From Candidatus Bipolaricaulota bacterium (GTDB lineage Bacteria > Bipolaricaulota > Bipolaricaulia > UBA7950 > UBA9294): 7,665 nt of DNA. Below the pieces are notes generated by a model. That model was not told the DNA's origin and ran no database searches. It was given only the letters and a program-made list of their open reading frames with translations. Location: positions 1 to 7,665 of the forward strand of contig JAUWOJ010000052.1 in assembly GCA_030612175.1 (NCBI GenBank). Direction: 5' to 3'. The translations under genes were made by a program, and so were the position numbers. Below are positions 1 through 6,481 of this stretch, in pieces (position 1 is the first letter of the stretch; every line of letters starts with the position of its first letter).

Positions 1-22
1 ACCCAGTAAACGCAACCTCTGG

Positions 23-51
23 TTGACGTTACTCCGATCACCAACTATAGT
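23..51 (+). promoter_or_regulatory. Sigma70-type promoter for the DUF134-lspA-tmk cluster
   Basis: A -35 box TTGACG (23-28) and a -10 box TATAGT (46-51) are separated by exactly 17 bases, and each matches the consensus at five of six positions. Transcription would start near base 58, giving a leader of about 20 bases that still contains the AAGGAGG ribosome site. This is the best promoter match in the window. It suggests the cluster starts here rather than being read through from upstream. No operator is obvious around it. Confidence 0.65.
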
Positions 52-67
52 AATCCTACATGCTGGC

Positions 68-74
68 AAGGAGG
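68..74 (+). promoter_or_regulatory. Ribosome binding site that decides the DUF134 start
   Basis: A full AAGGAGG lies 4 bases before the ATG at 79 and only 1 base before the in-frame TTG at 76. The TTG is too close to be used, so ATG 79 is the preferred start. Confidence 0.75.
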
Positions 75-78
75 ATTG

Positions 79-417
79 ATGGGTCGTCAGAAAAAGCCGC
101 GCTACTGCAGGGGCTTCGCTGGGTTCAACCTGTTCAAACCAAGCGGCATCCCTCTATCACAACTTCAATTCATTGAAATAGCGCTCGATGAGCTAGAAGC
201 AATGCGTCTATGCGACCTGGAAGGGCACGATCAGACACAAGCTGCCCTGGAAATGGAAATCTCGCGCGGGACAATTCAACGGCTTCTTTACTCTGGTCGA
301 CAGAAACTGATCAGTGTAATAATCTACGGAAAAGCCTTAGTAGTACAAGATTCAAGCCATGTGATCATTCGTGGCCCCGGCCACGGGATGCGACACGGCC
401 GCAAGCGGCACGGGTAA
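79..417 (+). CDS. DUF134-family small DNA-binding protein
   Basis: This 112-residue protein resembles the DUF134 family: small, probably cytosolic proteins with a sigma-region-4-like helix-turn-helix whose targets are poorly defined. The N-terminus GRQKKPRYC with a Cys at residue 10 fits the family's Arg/Lys/Cys-rich start. The block ALDELEAMRLCDLEGHDQTQ (35-54) matches the family's 'DEyEAiRLiDleglsQeE' core, and residues 51-77, with SRGTIQRLL, look like the recognition helix. The tail (95-112) is rich in Gly, Arg and His (GPGHGMRHGRKRHG). That resembles a metal- or nucleic-acid-binding tail, but this is inference. ATG 79 was chosen over TTG 76 because of ribosome-site spacing. It is first in a cluster with lspA (12-base gap) and tmk and may regulate its own operon, although nothing in the sequence proves that. 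Confidence 0.8.
   Translation: MGRQKKPRYCRGFAGFNLFKPSGIPLSQLQFIEIALDELEAMRLCDLEGHDQTQAALEMEISRGTIQRLLYSGRQKLISVIIYGKALVVQDSSHVIIRGPGHGMRHGRKRHG
370..409 (+). repeat. Two tandem G+C-rich hairpins at the end of the DUF134 gene
   Basis: CGTGGCC (370-376) and GGCCACG (379-385) form a perfect 7-bp inverted repeat around two bases. GCCGC (398-402) and GCGGC (405-409) form a perfect 5-bp one around AA. Both lie in the codons for the Gly/His/Arg-rich tail, 21 to 60 bases before the lspA ATG. No T-run follows either, so they are not canonical intrinsic terminators. They could slow transcription, stabilise an mRNA end or simply reflect codon choice. Confidence 0.5.
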
Positions 418-429
418 GGCTGCAACCTA

Positions 430-891
430 ATGAGCAAGTTTTCCTATCTCCTCATCAGCTCCATAATCATAGGAGTTGACCGCCTGCTGAAACACTGGGC
501 AGCAACATTTCTTACTCTTTCCACCCCTCACCCCTTGCTTGGCCAGGCAATCAGGCTAACACGGGTTCACAATACAGGTGGGGCCTTCGGAATCTTTCCA
601 GGAAGTAGAACGTTGTTCTTGGCCATCTCTTTCACAGCTGCGCTGCTAATTACTTTCATGCTTTCTACAGCACGCTATCGCAGTCGATTGATAAACACCG
701 GACTAGCCTTGGTGCTAGCTGGAGCAATTGGAAACTTGATTGACCGATTGTCCATGGGATATGTGCTCGACTTCTTTGAAATACGCGGCCTCACTGTGTT
801 TAACCTGGCTGACGCTTGCATAAGCATAGGAATAGCGCTAATCATCTTTTATACTCTAGTTGGGGGTAAGAAACATCGATCTACAAGGTAA
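430..891 (+). CDS. lspA: Lipoprotein signal peptidase (signal peptidase II)
   Basis: LspA is the inner-membrane aspartyl protease that removes the signal peptide of diacylglyceryl-modified prolipoproteins just before the lipobox Cys. The 153-residue length is normal for the family. Visible family blocks are an early Asp followed by Lys (D17 RLLK), NTGGAFGIF (48-56), GAIGNLIDR (98-106) and VLDFFEI...FNLADACISIG (112-134). The expected catalytic Asp pair is D105 and D128. Hydrophobic stretches near 6-25, 61-79, 86-104 and 121-143 give the usual four membrane helices. The ATG lies 12 bases after the DUF134 stop; the only ribosome site is a weak TAAGG overlapping that stop, so translation is probably coupled. 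The 3' end overlaps tmk by 32 bases. The binding protein at the right end of the window lacks a lipobox, so it is not an evident substrate. Confidence 0.95.
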   Translation: MSKFSYLLISSIIIGVDRLLKHWAATFLTLSTPHPLLGQAIRLTRVHNTGGAFGIFPGSRTLFLAISFTAALLITFMLSTARYRSRLINTGLALVLAGAIGNLIDRLSMGYVLDFFEIRGLTVFNLADACISIGIALIIFYTLVGGKKHRSTR

Positions 892-1483
892 GCTTATCGT
901 TTTTGAAGGAATTGATTTCACCGGCAAATCTACACAAGTAGAGCTCCTTGCCAACTATCTGCGCAAGAAAAACCTCATAGTGACAACAACGCACGAACCA
1001 GGAGGAACACCATTAGGAGAAAAGCTACGTAAGATTATTCTGTCGCGGAGAAACGATGAGCTTCTCCCTTTTTCTGAGCTTTTGCTTCTGATCACCTCCC
1101 GCGCACAACTCTGTTCCGAAATCATAGAGCCAGCCTTACATATGGGACACGTTGTGATCTCCAGCCGCTATCGATTCTCTAGCGTTGCCTACCAGGGCTA
1201 CGGCCGGGGGATAGATCTTGGTTTGGTGGAACACTTGAACGACGCAGCTACTCAGAACCGGGCTGCTGACATCACTTTTCTTATTGACCTCCAAGCTAAG
1301 CTCGCCGTGCAGCGCAAACCAAAGAAACACGACCGGATCGAGAAGGAAGACCTGTTGTTCTATCGCCGCGTTCGCCAAGGCTACCTGAAACTAGCCCATA
1401 ATAATCCACTGGTGAAGATAATTGATGGTGCTATGTCAGTAGAAAGAATCGCTCGAGCCGTCATCGATCACCTAGACCAATAA
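860..1483 (+). CDS. tmk: Thymidylate kinase (dTMP kinase)
   Basis: This cytosolic enzyme phosphorylates dTMP to dTDP with ATP, a required step to dTTP. The 207-residue length is typical. Motifs in order are: P-loop FEGIDFTGKST (15-25) with K23; EPGGTPLGE (46-54); the substrate region SSRYRFSSVAYQGYGRG (101-117); and the LID/C-terminal block HDRIEKEDLLFYRRVRQGYL (157-176). In the DR(Y/F/H) motif the usual Asp is Ser102 here. The start is unusual. The frame is closed by TAG at 857-859, and TTG at 860 is the only NTG codon before the P-loop, with no clear ribosome site. An ATC at 875, behind GGGGGTAAG, would give a more family-like start (IDLQGKLIVFEG) but needs a rare initiator codon. Either way it overlaps lspA, implying translational coupling. 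It is separated from dnaN by 67 bases. Confidence 0.93.
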   Translation: MGVRNIDLQGKLIVFEGIDFTGKSTQVELLANYLRKKNLIVTTTHEPGGTPLGEKLRKIILSRRNDELLPFSELLLLITSRAQLCSEIIEPALHMGHVVISSRYRFSSVAYQGYGRGIDLGLVEHLNDAATQNRAADITFLIDLQAKLAVQRKPKKHDRIEKEDLLFYRRVRQGYLKLAHNNPLVKIIDGAMSVERIARAVIDHLDQ

Positions 1484-1485
1484 CA

Positions 1486-1515
1486 TTGCTTCTTGATGCA
1501 ACAATCTGGTATCAT
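1486..1515 (+). promoter_or_regulatory. Candidate dnaN promoter with extended -10
   Basis: In the tmk-dnaN gap, TGGTATCAT (1507-1515) is an extended -10 element: TGn followed by TATCAT, five of six to consensus. It is preceded at 18 bases by a modest -35, TTGCTT (1486-1491). The leader would be about 30 bases and would include the AAGGGGGG ribosome site (1537-1544). It suggests dnaN can be expressed independently of tmk. No terminator is visible after tmk, so read-through is also likely. Confidence 0.45.
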
Positions 1516-1550
1516 GAATATCCAATAATCGGGAGCAAGGGGGGATCGAA

Positions 1551-2702
1551 ATGGAATTCACGTGTATGAAAAAAGACCTGGTATTTGGCGTAAAGCTTGC
1601 CAGCTATGCTTTGGGAACCCGCAGCGGTATGCCAATTCTCTCCGGGTTGAAGATGGAGACAGAAGGAAATAGGCTACACATCTGCACAACCGATCTGGAA
1701 CAAGCCATACGTTGTGAAATCCCAATCGAGAACAATGTGAACGATGAAACTGCTGTGCTGAACGGAACGGTCCTTTCTCAGATAACGGCTCACCTTCCAC
1801 AAGATGAGAAACTCACAATAAGGACAGATTCTGAGCATGGGACCGTTGTCAAGCTGCGTTGCGGTGAAGCAATGTTTGATCTACCAACTCTTCCCGCTGA
1901 AGACTACCCCAAGATCCCTTCTCTGCCAGAAAAAAAGATTGCCGTTATAGAGACCAAACGTTTCCACAATAGCCTTGATCAAACAGCCTTCTCCTCCCTA
2001 AAAGCAGGCGAAACCACGCGACTTAGCCTAACCGGTGTGGATATCGTCCTCAAGGACAGCGCGTTGAAAATGATTGCCACTAATGGCTACCGTCTTGCGC
2101 TGAAAAAAGTTGAGGCCAAAGAGGTTCTCGAGGAAGGTGAATACCTGATCGAGGCAAGCGTGCTAACCAATCTGGACCGAGTCCTTTCTCAACTAGAAGC
2201 AGACACGGTGGAACTGTACAGGGGGGAAGGACAACTTTTCTTCCAGGCAAGCGGAACAACCTTTATGGCGAAAACGATCGCCGAAGAGTTCCCAGATTTC
2301 GATCGTGTAATCCCCAAGGAAAACCAGATTAGTCTAGTATTCAATCGACATGCACTGCTGGACGCGTTGCAGCGGATTGAGATTACTGCCGCGGAAGAAT
2401 CAGGAGCAGTTGTCTTTCGCGCGACAGACGAGGAAAGCGCCGTACAGATCAACTCCTCGTCAAAAAACAAGGGAGACGCTGCTGAACGCGTACGACTAGA
2501 GAAGGTCCCTTCAGGGACAATAGAGATTTCCTTCAAGGCCGAGTATCTGATTGAGGTCCTCAAGCGAATGGCCTCTACCGAGATAGTCCTGTGGGTCTCT
2601 GCAACGGACAAGGCCGGACTAGTGGAACCTTACGGGGACAACTTTGCCGCGGAGGACGAAGGTTTCTTATACGTATGTATGCCGGTTCGCTCGTCTACTT
2701 AG
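1551..2702 (+). CDS. dnaN: DNA polymerase III subunit beta (sliding clamp)
   Basis: The clamp is a homodimeric ring on DNA that tethers the replicative polymerase and other clamp-binding proteins. At 383 residues it is slightly longer than the common 366-380. Three repeated clamp folds fit residues of about 1-125, 130-255 and 257-383. Family landmarks are MEFTCMKKDL at the start, MPILSGL (27-33), FDLPTLPAEDYPKIP (109-123), MIATNGYRLA (174-183; many clamps have ATDG here), EEFPDFDRVIP (245-255), FKAEYLIEVL (328-337) and the terminal YVCMPVR (374-380). ATG 1551 sits 6 bases after AAGGGGGG and aligns with the normal clamp N-terminus, so it is preferred to ATG 1566. dnaA is not adjacent; tmk precedes it and alaS converges from the right. 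The TAG stop overlaps the alaS stop on the other strand. Confidence 0.96.
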   Translation: MEFTCMKKDLVFGVKLASYALGTRSGMPILSGLKMETEGNRLHICTTDLEQAIRCEIPIENNVNDETAVLNGTVLSQITAHLPQDEKLTIRTDSEHGTVVKLRCGEAMFDLPTLPAEDYPKIPSLPEKKIAVIETKRFHNSLDQTAFSSLKAGETTRLSLTGVDIVLKDSALKMIATNGYRLALKKVEAKEVLEEGEYLIEASVLTNLDRVLSQLEADTVELYRGEGQLFFQASGTTFMAKTIAEEFPDFDRVIPKENQISLVFNRHALLDALQRIEITAAEESGAVVFRATDEESAVQINSSSKNKGDAAERVRLEKVPSGTIEISFKAEYLIEVLKRMASTEIVLWVSATDKAGLVEPYGDNFAAEDEGFLYVCMPVRSST

Positions 2703-5296
2703 CCGGAGCCTTCTAGCAGCAACGAACGAGCTGCGTCAAGCCCAGCCCTAAGAGCTTCATCTACTTTCTCAGTTTGTGGCCCTCCGCCTTGAGCAAATGT
2801 CGAGTTTCCGCCACCGCCGCCGCCAAGGATAGAAGCCATTGTACGCACAAGAACGCCTGCATTGATCCCTCCTATCCCATCGCTTGCCTTGCAAACAACA
2901 AGTCCTCGATCATTGTGGTTTCCAGCAAGAAGCACGACCGCTGGACGCGATTTTTGTTCAATAAGGTCAGAAAGTTGCTTGGTCTCCGCAATCTGTGCGT
3001 CATGGCGTCCAGAAATAAGGCGAATTCCTGCCACTTTCTCCGCTCCGGAGACTAGCTCATCGCTTATACTTGTGAGAGACTGCTGAACCACCTGCTCTGC
3101 TCGAGCGCGTAGGCCCTCCATCTCTGTGCGTAATTTCCTCAGCCCTTCCGGTGGATCACCTCCCAATTCCGATCGCAATTGTAGAAGAACCTTATCAGTT
3201 TCGCGGAGCCAGCTAAGTGCATTATCACCAGTAACTGCATGGATCCGCCGCACTCCTGAGGAGATACTCTCTTCGGAAGTAATCTTGATCAAACCGATTT
3301 CACCACTCCGAGAGACATGCGTGCCGCCACATAACTCCTGGCTAGAATCGCCCACTGACACAACACGAACAAGATCCTTTCCCTTGTACTCCTCGTCAAA
3401 ATGCGCCAGCGCTCTCATCTTTTTAGCTTCAAGGAGGGGCATTTCCTGGGTTTTCACCAAGACATCGGCAAGCACAGTCTCATTGACCAAATCTTCTATC
3501 TCTGCTATCTCCTCAGCATTGACCCCTTCAAAATGAGAAAAATCAAAACGCAGCTCCTTATCGGATACACGGGAACCGGCCTGCATCACATGCTTGCCAA
3601 GCACCGCACGTAAGGCGGCATGAATAAGGTGAGTAGCTGTGTGGTTACGCGCGATTCTCCTTCGCCTGACGGCATCAACCCCTAGCTTGCATTTGTCTTC
3701 AACAGCGAAGGCCCCCTCCACAACTTGGACTTGATGAAGAAATACTCCGCGCGAGGTTTTCTTAACACCTACAATTCTTCCCAAACCTGTCCGGCTCAGA
3801 TTCTCTACCTTCCCACCGTCAGCAATCTGTCCGCCCGCCTCTGCATAAAATGGCGTCCGGTCAAATACCAACTGTTTTATCGCGGAATCCTTCGCGTCCA
3901 AGTCAAGGATTTGCCCCTCGGTTTGCATAACCTGATAACCAACGAATTCGGTGGGGTGTATTTCACTGACTGAAGTTCCGTTTTCCTCTGGAGAATTCAA
4001 GAGTGGAGCCCTTCGTGAACGAGCTCGTTGTTTCTCCATTCCCTGACGAAAACCCTCAACATCAATAACTATCCCCTTTTCAGCGGCAATCTCCTTGGTC
4101 ATTTCCAAAGGGAAGCCATAGGTATCGTAGAGCTCAAAGGCAATATCGCCACAAAGAGAAATATTGCCTTCTCCTACGAGTGCATCTAAGATCTCCCCCA
4201 GGCGTCGTTCTCCGTCACGCAGTGTCTTGCGAAATGTCTTCTCTTCGTGAACGATGACCCGTTCGGCCAAAGAGCTGATTGAGCCGATTTCGGGGTAGAC
4301 TGCCTCAAGTGAGTCAACAACTGGCCCAACAAGCGCGGGCAGGACTCCTGAAGGGAGACCAAGTCGCTCGCCAGCCCGCACTGCGCGGCGCAGAACCCGC
4401 CGCAATACATACCCTTGCTTATCGTTTCCTGGAACAACGCCGTCCGCAAGTAGGAAAACTACACCACGAATGTGATCGGCTATGATATTCCTATTTATCA
4501 GGTCTGTTGGCGAGAGAGTCCGTGGTACACTTGCCTCGATTGCCTGTATGATCGGCTGAAACAGGTCGATCTCGAAATCGCTCTGTACCCCTTGCAGCAC
4601 AGCAGCCATTCTCTCTAGCCCCATACCCGTATCAATACTCTTCTGCTTAAGTGAAATAAGATCTCCATTCTCCTGGGTTTCATATTCCATAAACACAAGG
4701 TTCCAAATCTCGGAAAAGCGGCCACAATCGCAGACAACACCACGGCAATTTGTTCCACACGCTTTGTCTTCGCCGACATCATAGAAAACTTCGGAATCGG
4801 GGCCACATGCCCCAGTATCCCCCACTGGCCCCCACCAATTATGCTCTTTCCCCAGTCGCGCGATTCTATCGCCTGGAATCCCTATGAGATCGTGCCAGAT
4901 CGAGTATGCTTCCATATCTCCTTCGTAAACAGATGCCCACAATCGATTGGGAGCGATCGCGAGCTCCTTGGTAAGGAACTGCCACGCTAACTTGATGGCT
5001 TCTTCTTTGAAGTAATCACCAAAAGAGAAGTTTCCAAGCATCTCGAAGAAAGTATGATGCCATGCTGTCTTACCAACATTTTCAATATCCGTGGTGCGAA
5101 AGCATTTCTGGCAGGTAGTTACCCTTGGAAAAGGCGAAACAAGGCGCCCGGAGAAGAACTCCTTAAACTGTACCATCCCTGCCGAGTTGAACAGCAGGGT
5201 GGGATCTTTGGGCAGAAGCGATGAGCTAGGAAGAAGCTTGTGCCCATGCTGCGCGAAATAATCAAGATACAGGTTGCGTAGTTGGCTGGCTTGCAT
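2699..5296 (-). CDS. alaS: Alanyl-tRNA synthetase
   Basis: This class II synthetase charges tRNA-Ala with alanine in the cytosol and hydrolyses mischarged Ser- or Gly-tRNA. It has 865 residues, the normal full length. The catalytic domain shows FNSAGMVQFKEFFSG (36-50), KCFRTTDIENVG (64-75, with the expected motif 2 Arg at 67), HTFFEMLGNFSFGDYFK (81-97), GDTGACGPDSEV (159-170), and motif 3 MGLERMA (225-231). The tRNA-recognition region has ADHIRGVVF (273-281) and GYVLRRVLRRAVR (295-307). The editing domain has TPFYAEAGGQ (481-490) and the zinc set H552, H556 (HTATH), C656 and H660 (CGGTH). A coiled-coil-like stretch (about 700-745) leads to the C-Ala domain with GGGGGGNSTFAQGGG (825-839). Trp79 replaces the Arg seen before HHTFFEM in E. 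coli. AAGGAGG (5303-5309) lies 6 bases before the ATG. The gene is divergent from the transporter operon. Confidence 0.97.
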   Translation of the reverse strand: MQASQLRNLYLDYFAQHGHKLLPSSSLLPKDPTLLFNSAGMVQFKEFFSGRLVSPFPRVTTCQKCFRTTDIENVGKTAWHHTFFEMLGNFSFGDYFKEEAIKLAWQFLTKELAIAPNRLWASVYEGDMEAYSIWHDLIGIPGDRIARLGKEHNWWGPVGDTGACGPDSEVFYDVGEDKACGTNCRGVVCDCGRFSEIWNLVFMEYETQENGDLISLKQKSIDTGMGLERMAAVLQGVQSDFEIDLFQPIIQAIEASVPRTLSPTDLINRNIIADHIRGVVFLLADGVVPGNDKQGYVLRRVLRRAVRAGERLGLPSGVLPALVGPVVDSLEAVYPEIGSISSLAERVIVHEEKTFRKTLRDGERRLGEILDALVGEGNISLCGDIAFELYDTYGFPLEMTKEIAAEKGIVIDVEGFRQGMEKQRARSRRAPLLNSPEENGTSVSEIHPTEFVGYQVMQTEGQILDLDAKDSAIKQLVFDRTPFYAEAGGQIADGGKVENLSRTGLGRIVGVKKTSRGVFLHQVQVVEGAFAVEDKCKLGVDAVRRRRIARNHTATHLIHAALRAVLGKHVMQAGSRVSDKELRFDFSHFEGVNAEEIAEIEDLVNETVLADVLVKTQEMPLLEAKKMRALAHFDEEYKGKDLVRVVSVGDSSQELCGGTHVSRSGEIGLIKITSEESISSGVRRIHAVTGDNALSWLRETDKVLLQLRSELGGDPPEGLRKLRTEMEGLRARAEQVVQQSLTSISDELVSGAEKVAGIRLISGRHDAQIAETKQLSDLIEQKSRPAVVLLAGNHNDRGLVVCKASDGIGGINAGVLVRTMASILGGGGGGNSTFAQGGGPQTEKVDEALRAGLDAARSLLLEGSG

Positions 5297-5322
5297 AGAG
5301 AGCCTCCTTCTCGTAACTAAGG

Positions 5323-5351
5323 ATTCTAATTGCCATCTAGTGCGAAATCAA
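5323..5351 (-). promoter_or_regulatory. Sigma70-type promoter for alaS
   Basis: Read on the minus strand, -35 TTGATT (5351-5346) and -10 TAGAAT (5328-5323) are separated by exactly 17 bases, matching consensus at four and five of six positions. The start would fall near 5316, leaving a leader of about 20 bases that holds the ribosome site. That leader leaves no room for a T-box or other riboswitch upstream of alaS. Confidence 0.6.
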
Positions 5352-5378
5352 AAATCCCACTTTGCACACTTCGCTAGT

Positions 5379-5407
5379 TTGCGCTCAAAGCATGCGCGTT
5401 CTATACT
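5379..5407 (+). promoter_or_regulatory. Promoter candidate for the ABC transporter operon
   Basis: -35 TTGCGC (5379-5384) and -10 TATACT (5402-5407) are 17 bases apart. The -10 is five of six and the -35 keeps only TTG. It lies back-to-back with the alaS promoter, with 27 bases between the two -35 boxes. The leader would be about 45 bases. TTTGC occurs twice, 17 bases apart (5361-5365 and 5378-5382), the second overlapping the -35. This could be part of an operator, but the repeat is short. Confidence 0.5.
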
Positions 5408-5458
5408 ATAACAGCTTATGGAATCCCTATTGATCTTTCTCAACAAGAGGAGAATATT

Positions 5459-6478
5459 ATGGGGGGCATAGGTCGATACATAGTACAGCGATTCATGCTG
5501 ACTATTCCTATGCTCCTTATCTTGGTCACCTTGGTCTTTCTTATTCTGCGCGTGATGCCCGGAGACCCTGTATCGGCAATGCTCGGTGGCAGGAACATCT
5601 CTCCGCAACTGATGGATGAGTACCGCCATAAGATGGGGGTCGATCGCCCGATTCCTGTGCAGTACATTGAGTACCTCAGTGGAATTCTTCACGGCAATTT
5701 TGGCAAATCCTTTCGCACGAATAAGCCTGTGGTGACTGAGCTGTTCACACGTTTCCCCGCCACACTGGAACTCGCGTTCTTTGGCCTGTTCTTCGCCGCG
5801 ATCTTTGGGTTTAGCACGGGCATCCTTTCTGCAACCCGTGCTGACCAGCCAATCGACCACATCGTGCGCATATTCCACATTGGCTCGTTCGCTATTCCTC
5901 TTTTCTGGCTCGGCCTGATGCTGCAGGTAATCTTTGCGGTGAAGCTCGGCTGGCTGCCAGTGGCAAGCCGGCTTGGGGGACGAATCGCTTTCACTTTTCA
6001 GTCAATTACCGGCTTTTACCTGCTCGACTCGCTACTGGGGGGAAATACTAAGGTGATCGCCGATGTCGCCAAACACCTGGTACTACCAGCGATCACACTA
6101 GGGTTTGCTCAAGCCGGGTTGCTCGGCCGGATGAGTCGAGCGAGTATGCTTGAGGTTCTCGACCAAGACTACGTTACTACTGCGCGAGCAAAGGGGCTCA
6201 AGGAGCGGATTGTCGTCATGTCGCATGCCTTGCGAAACGCATTGATTCCTATTGTTACCGTATTCGGGCTTCAGTTTGCCATTCTCATGGGGGGAGCCGT
6301 TCTTACCGAGACCGTCTTCTCATGGCCTGGCGTGGCAAGCTTTCTTGTGCGATCGATTGAGGCGCGCGACTGGCCAGCGATCCAAGGGAGCGTAGTGTTT
6401 ATTGCAATATTTATCTCCGCTATCAATCTGATCGTTGATATCACGTATTCGTTTATAGATCCACGGGTGAGGTACTAG
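5459..6478 (+). CDS. ABC transporter permease, DppB/OppB type
   Basis: This is one of the two inner-membrane permease subunits of a family-5 (dipeptide/oligopeptide/nickel) ABC importer; the other follows directly. At 339 residues it has the normal length. The N-terminus YIVQRFMLTIPMLL enters the first helix (about 13-33), followed by RVMPGDPVSAML (31-42), the usual DppB signature before the large external loop. Further helices lie near 101-122, 139-163, 204-222, 262-286 and 310-329. The cytoplasmic EAA loop, which contacts the ATPase, is DYVTTARAKGLKE...HALRNALIP (237-264). TETVFSWPG (283-291) and a terminal YSFIDPRVRY are family-typical. AGGAG (5448-5452) lies 6 bases before the ATG. The substrate cannot be read from the permease, so no dpp or opp symbol is assigned. 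The ATPase genes are not in the window. Confidence 0.93.
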   Translation: MGGIGRYIVQRFMLTIPMLLILVTLVFLILRVMPGDPVSAMLGGRNISPQLMDEYRHKMGVDRPIPVQYIEYLSGILHGNFGKSFRTNKPVVTELFTRFPATLELAFFGLFFAAIFGFSTGILSATRADQPIDHIVRIFHIGSFAIPLFWLGLMLQVIFAVKLGWLPVASRLGGRIAFTFQSITGFYLLDSLLGGNTKVIADVAKHLVLPAITLGFAQAGLLGRMSRASMLEVLDQDYVTTARAKGLKERIVVMSHALRNALIPIVTVFGLQFAILMGGAVLTETVFSWPGVASFLVRSIEARDWPAIQGSVVFIAIFISAINLIVDITYSFIDPRVRY

Positions 6479-6481
6479 AGA

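Noticed and set aside
76..78. TTG 76 as the DUF134 start codon
   Set aside because: It lies one base after AAGGAGG, too close for initiation, while ATG 79 is properly placed and gives the family-like N-terminus.
2505..2518. GTCCC-TTCA-GGGAC hairpin in dnaN
   Set aside because: It is a short stem well inside the coding region with no T-run, likely chance. It is not a terminator.
2189..2611. 140-codon reverse-strand open frame within dnaN
   Set aside because: It lies wholly antisense to a confidently identified clamp gene, and its product is rich in Ser and Arg with no recognisable domain, typical of a shadow frame.
2716..2734. GCAGC...GCTGC stem after the dnaN stop as its terminator
   Set aside because: It has only five pairs around a nine-base loop, no T-run, and lies inside alaS coding sequence.
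3126..3536. 136-codon forward open frame opposite alaS
   Set aside because: It is antisense to the conserved editing region of alaS, with a low-complexity Ser/Thr/Arg-rich product and no good ribosome site.
5437..5454. TTCTC/GAGAA pairing that could mask the first permease's ribosome site
   Set aside because: It is five mostly A-U pairs with an eight-base loop, too weak to call a regulatory structure.
5348..5878. 176-codon reverse-strand open frame across the first permease start and the intergenic region
   Set aside because: Its composition is typical of an antisense frame, and it covers both promoter candidates and the permease ribosome site. No family is recognisable.
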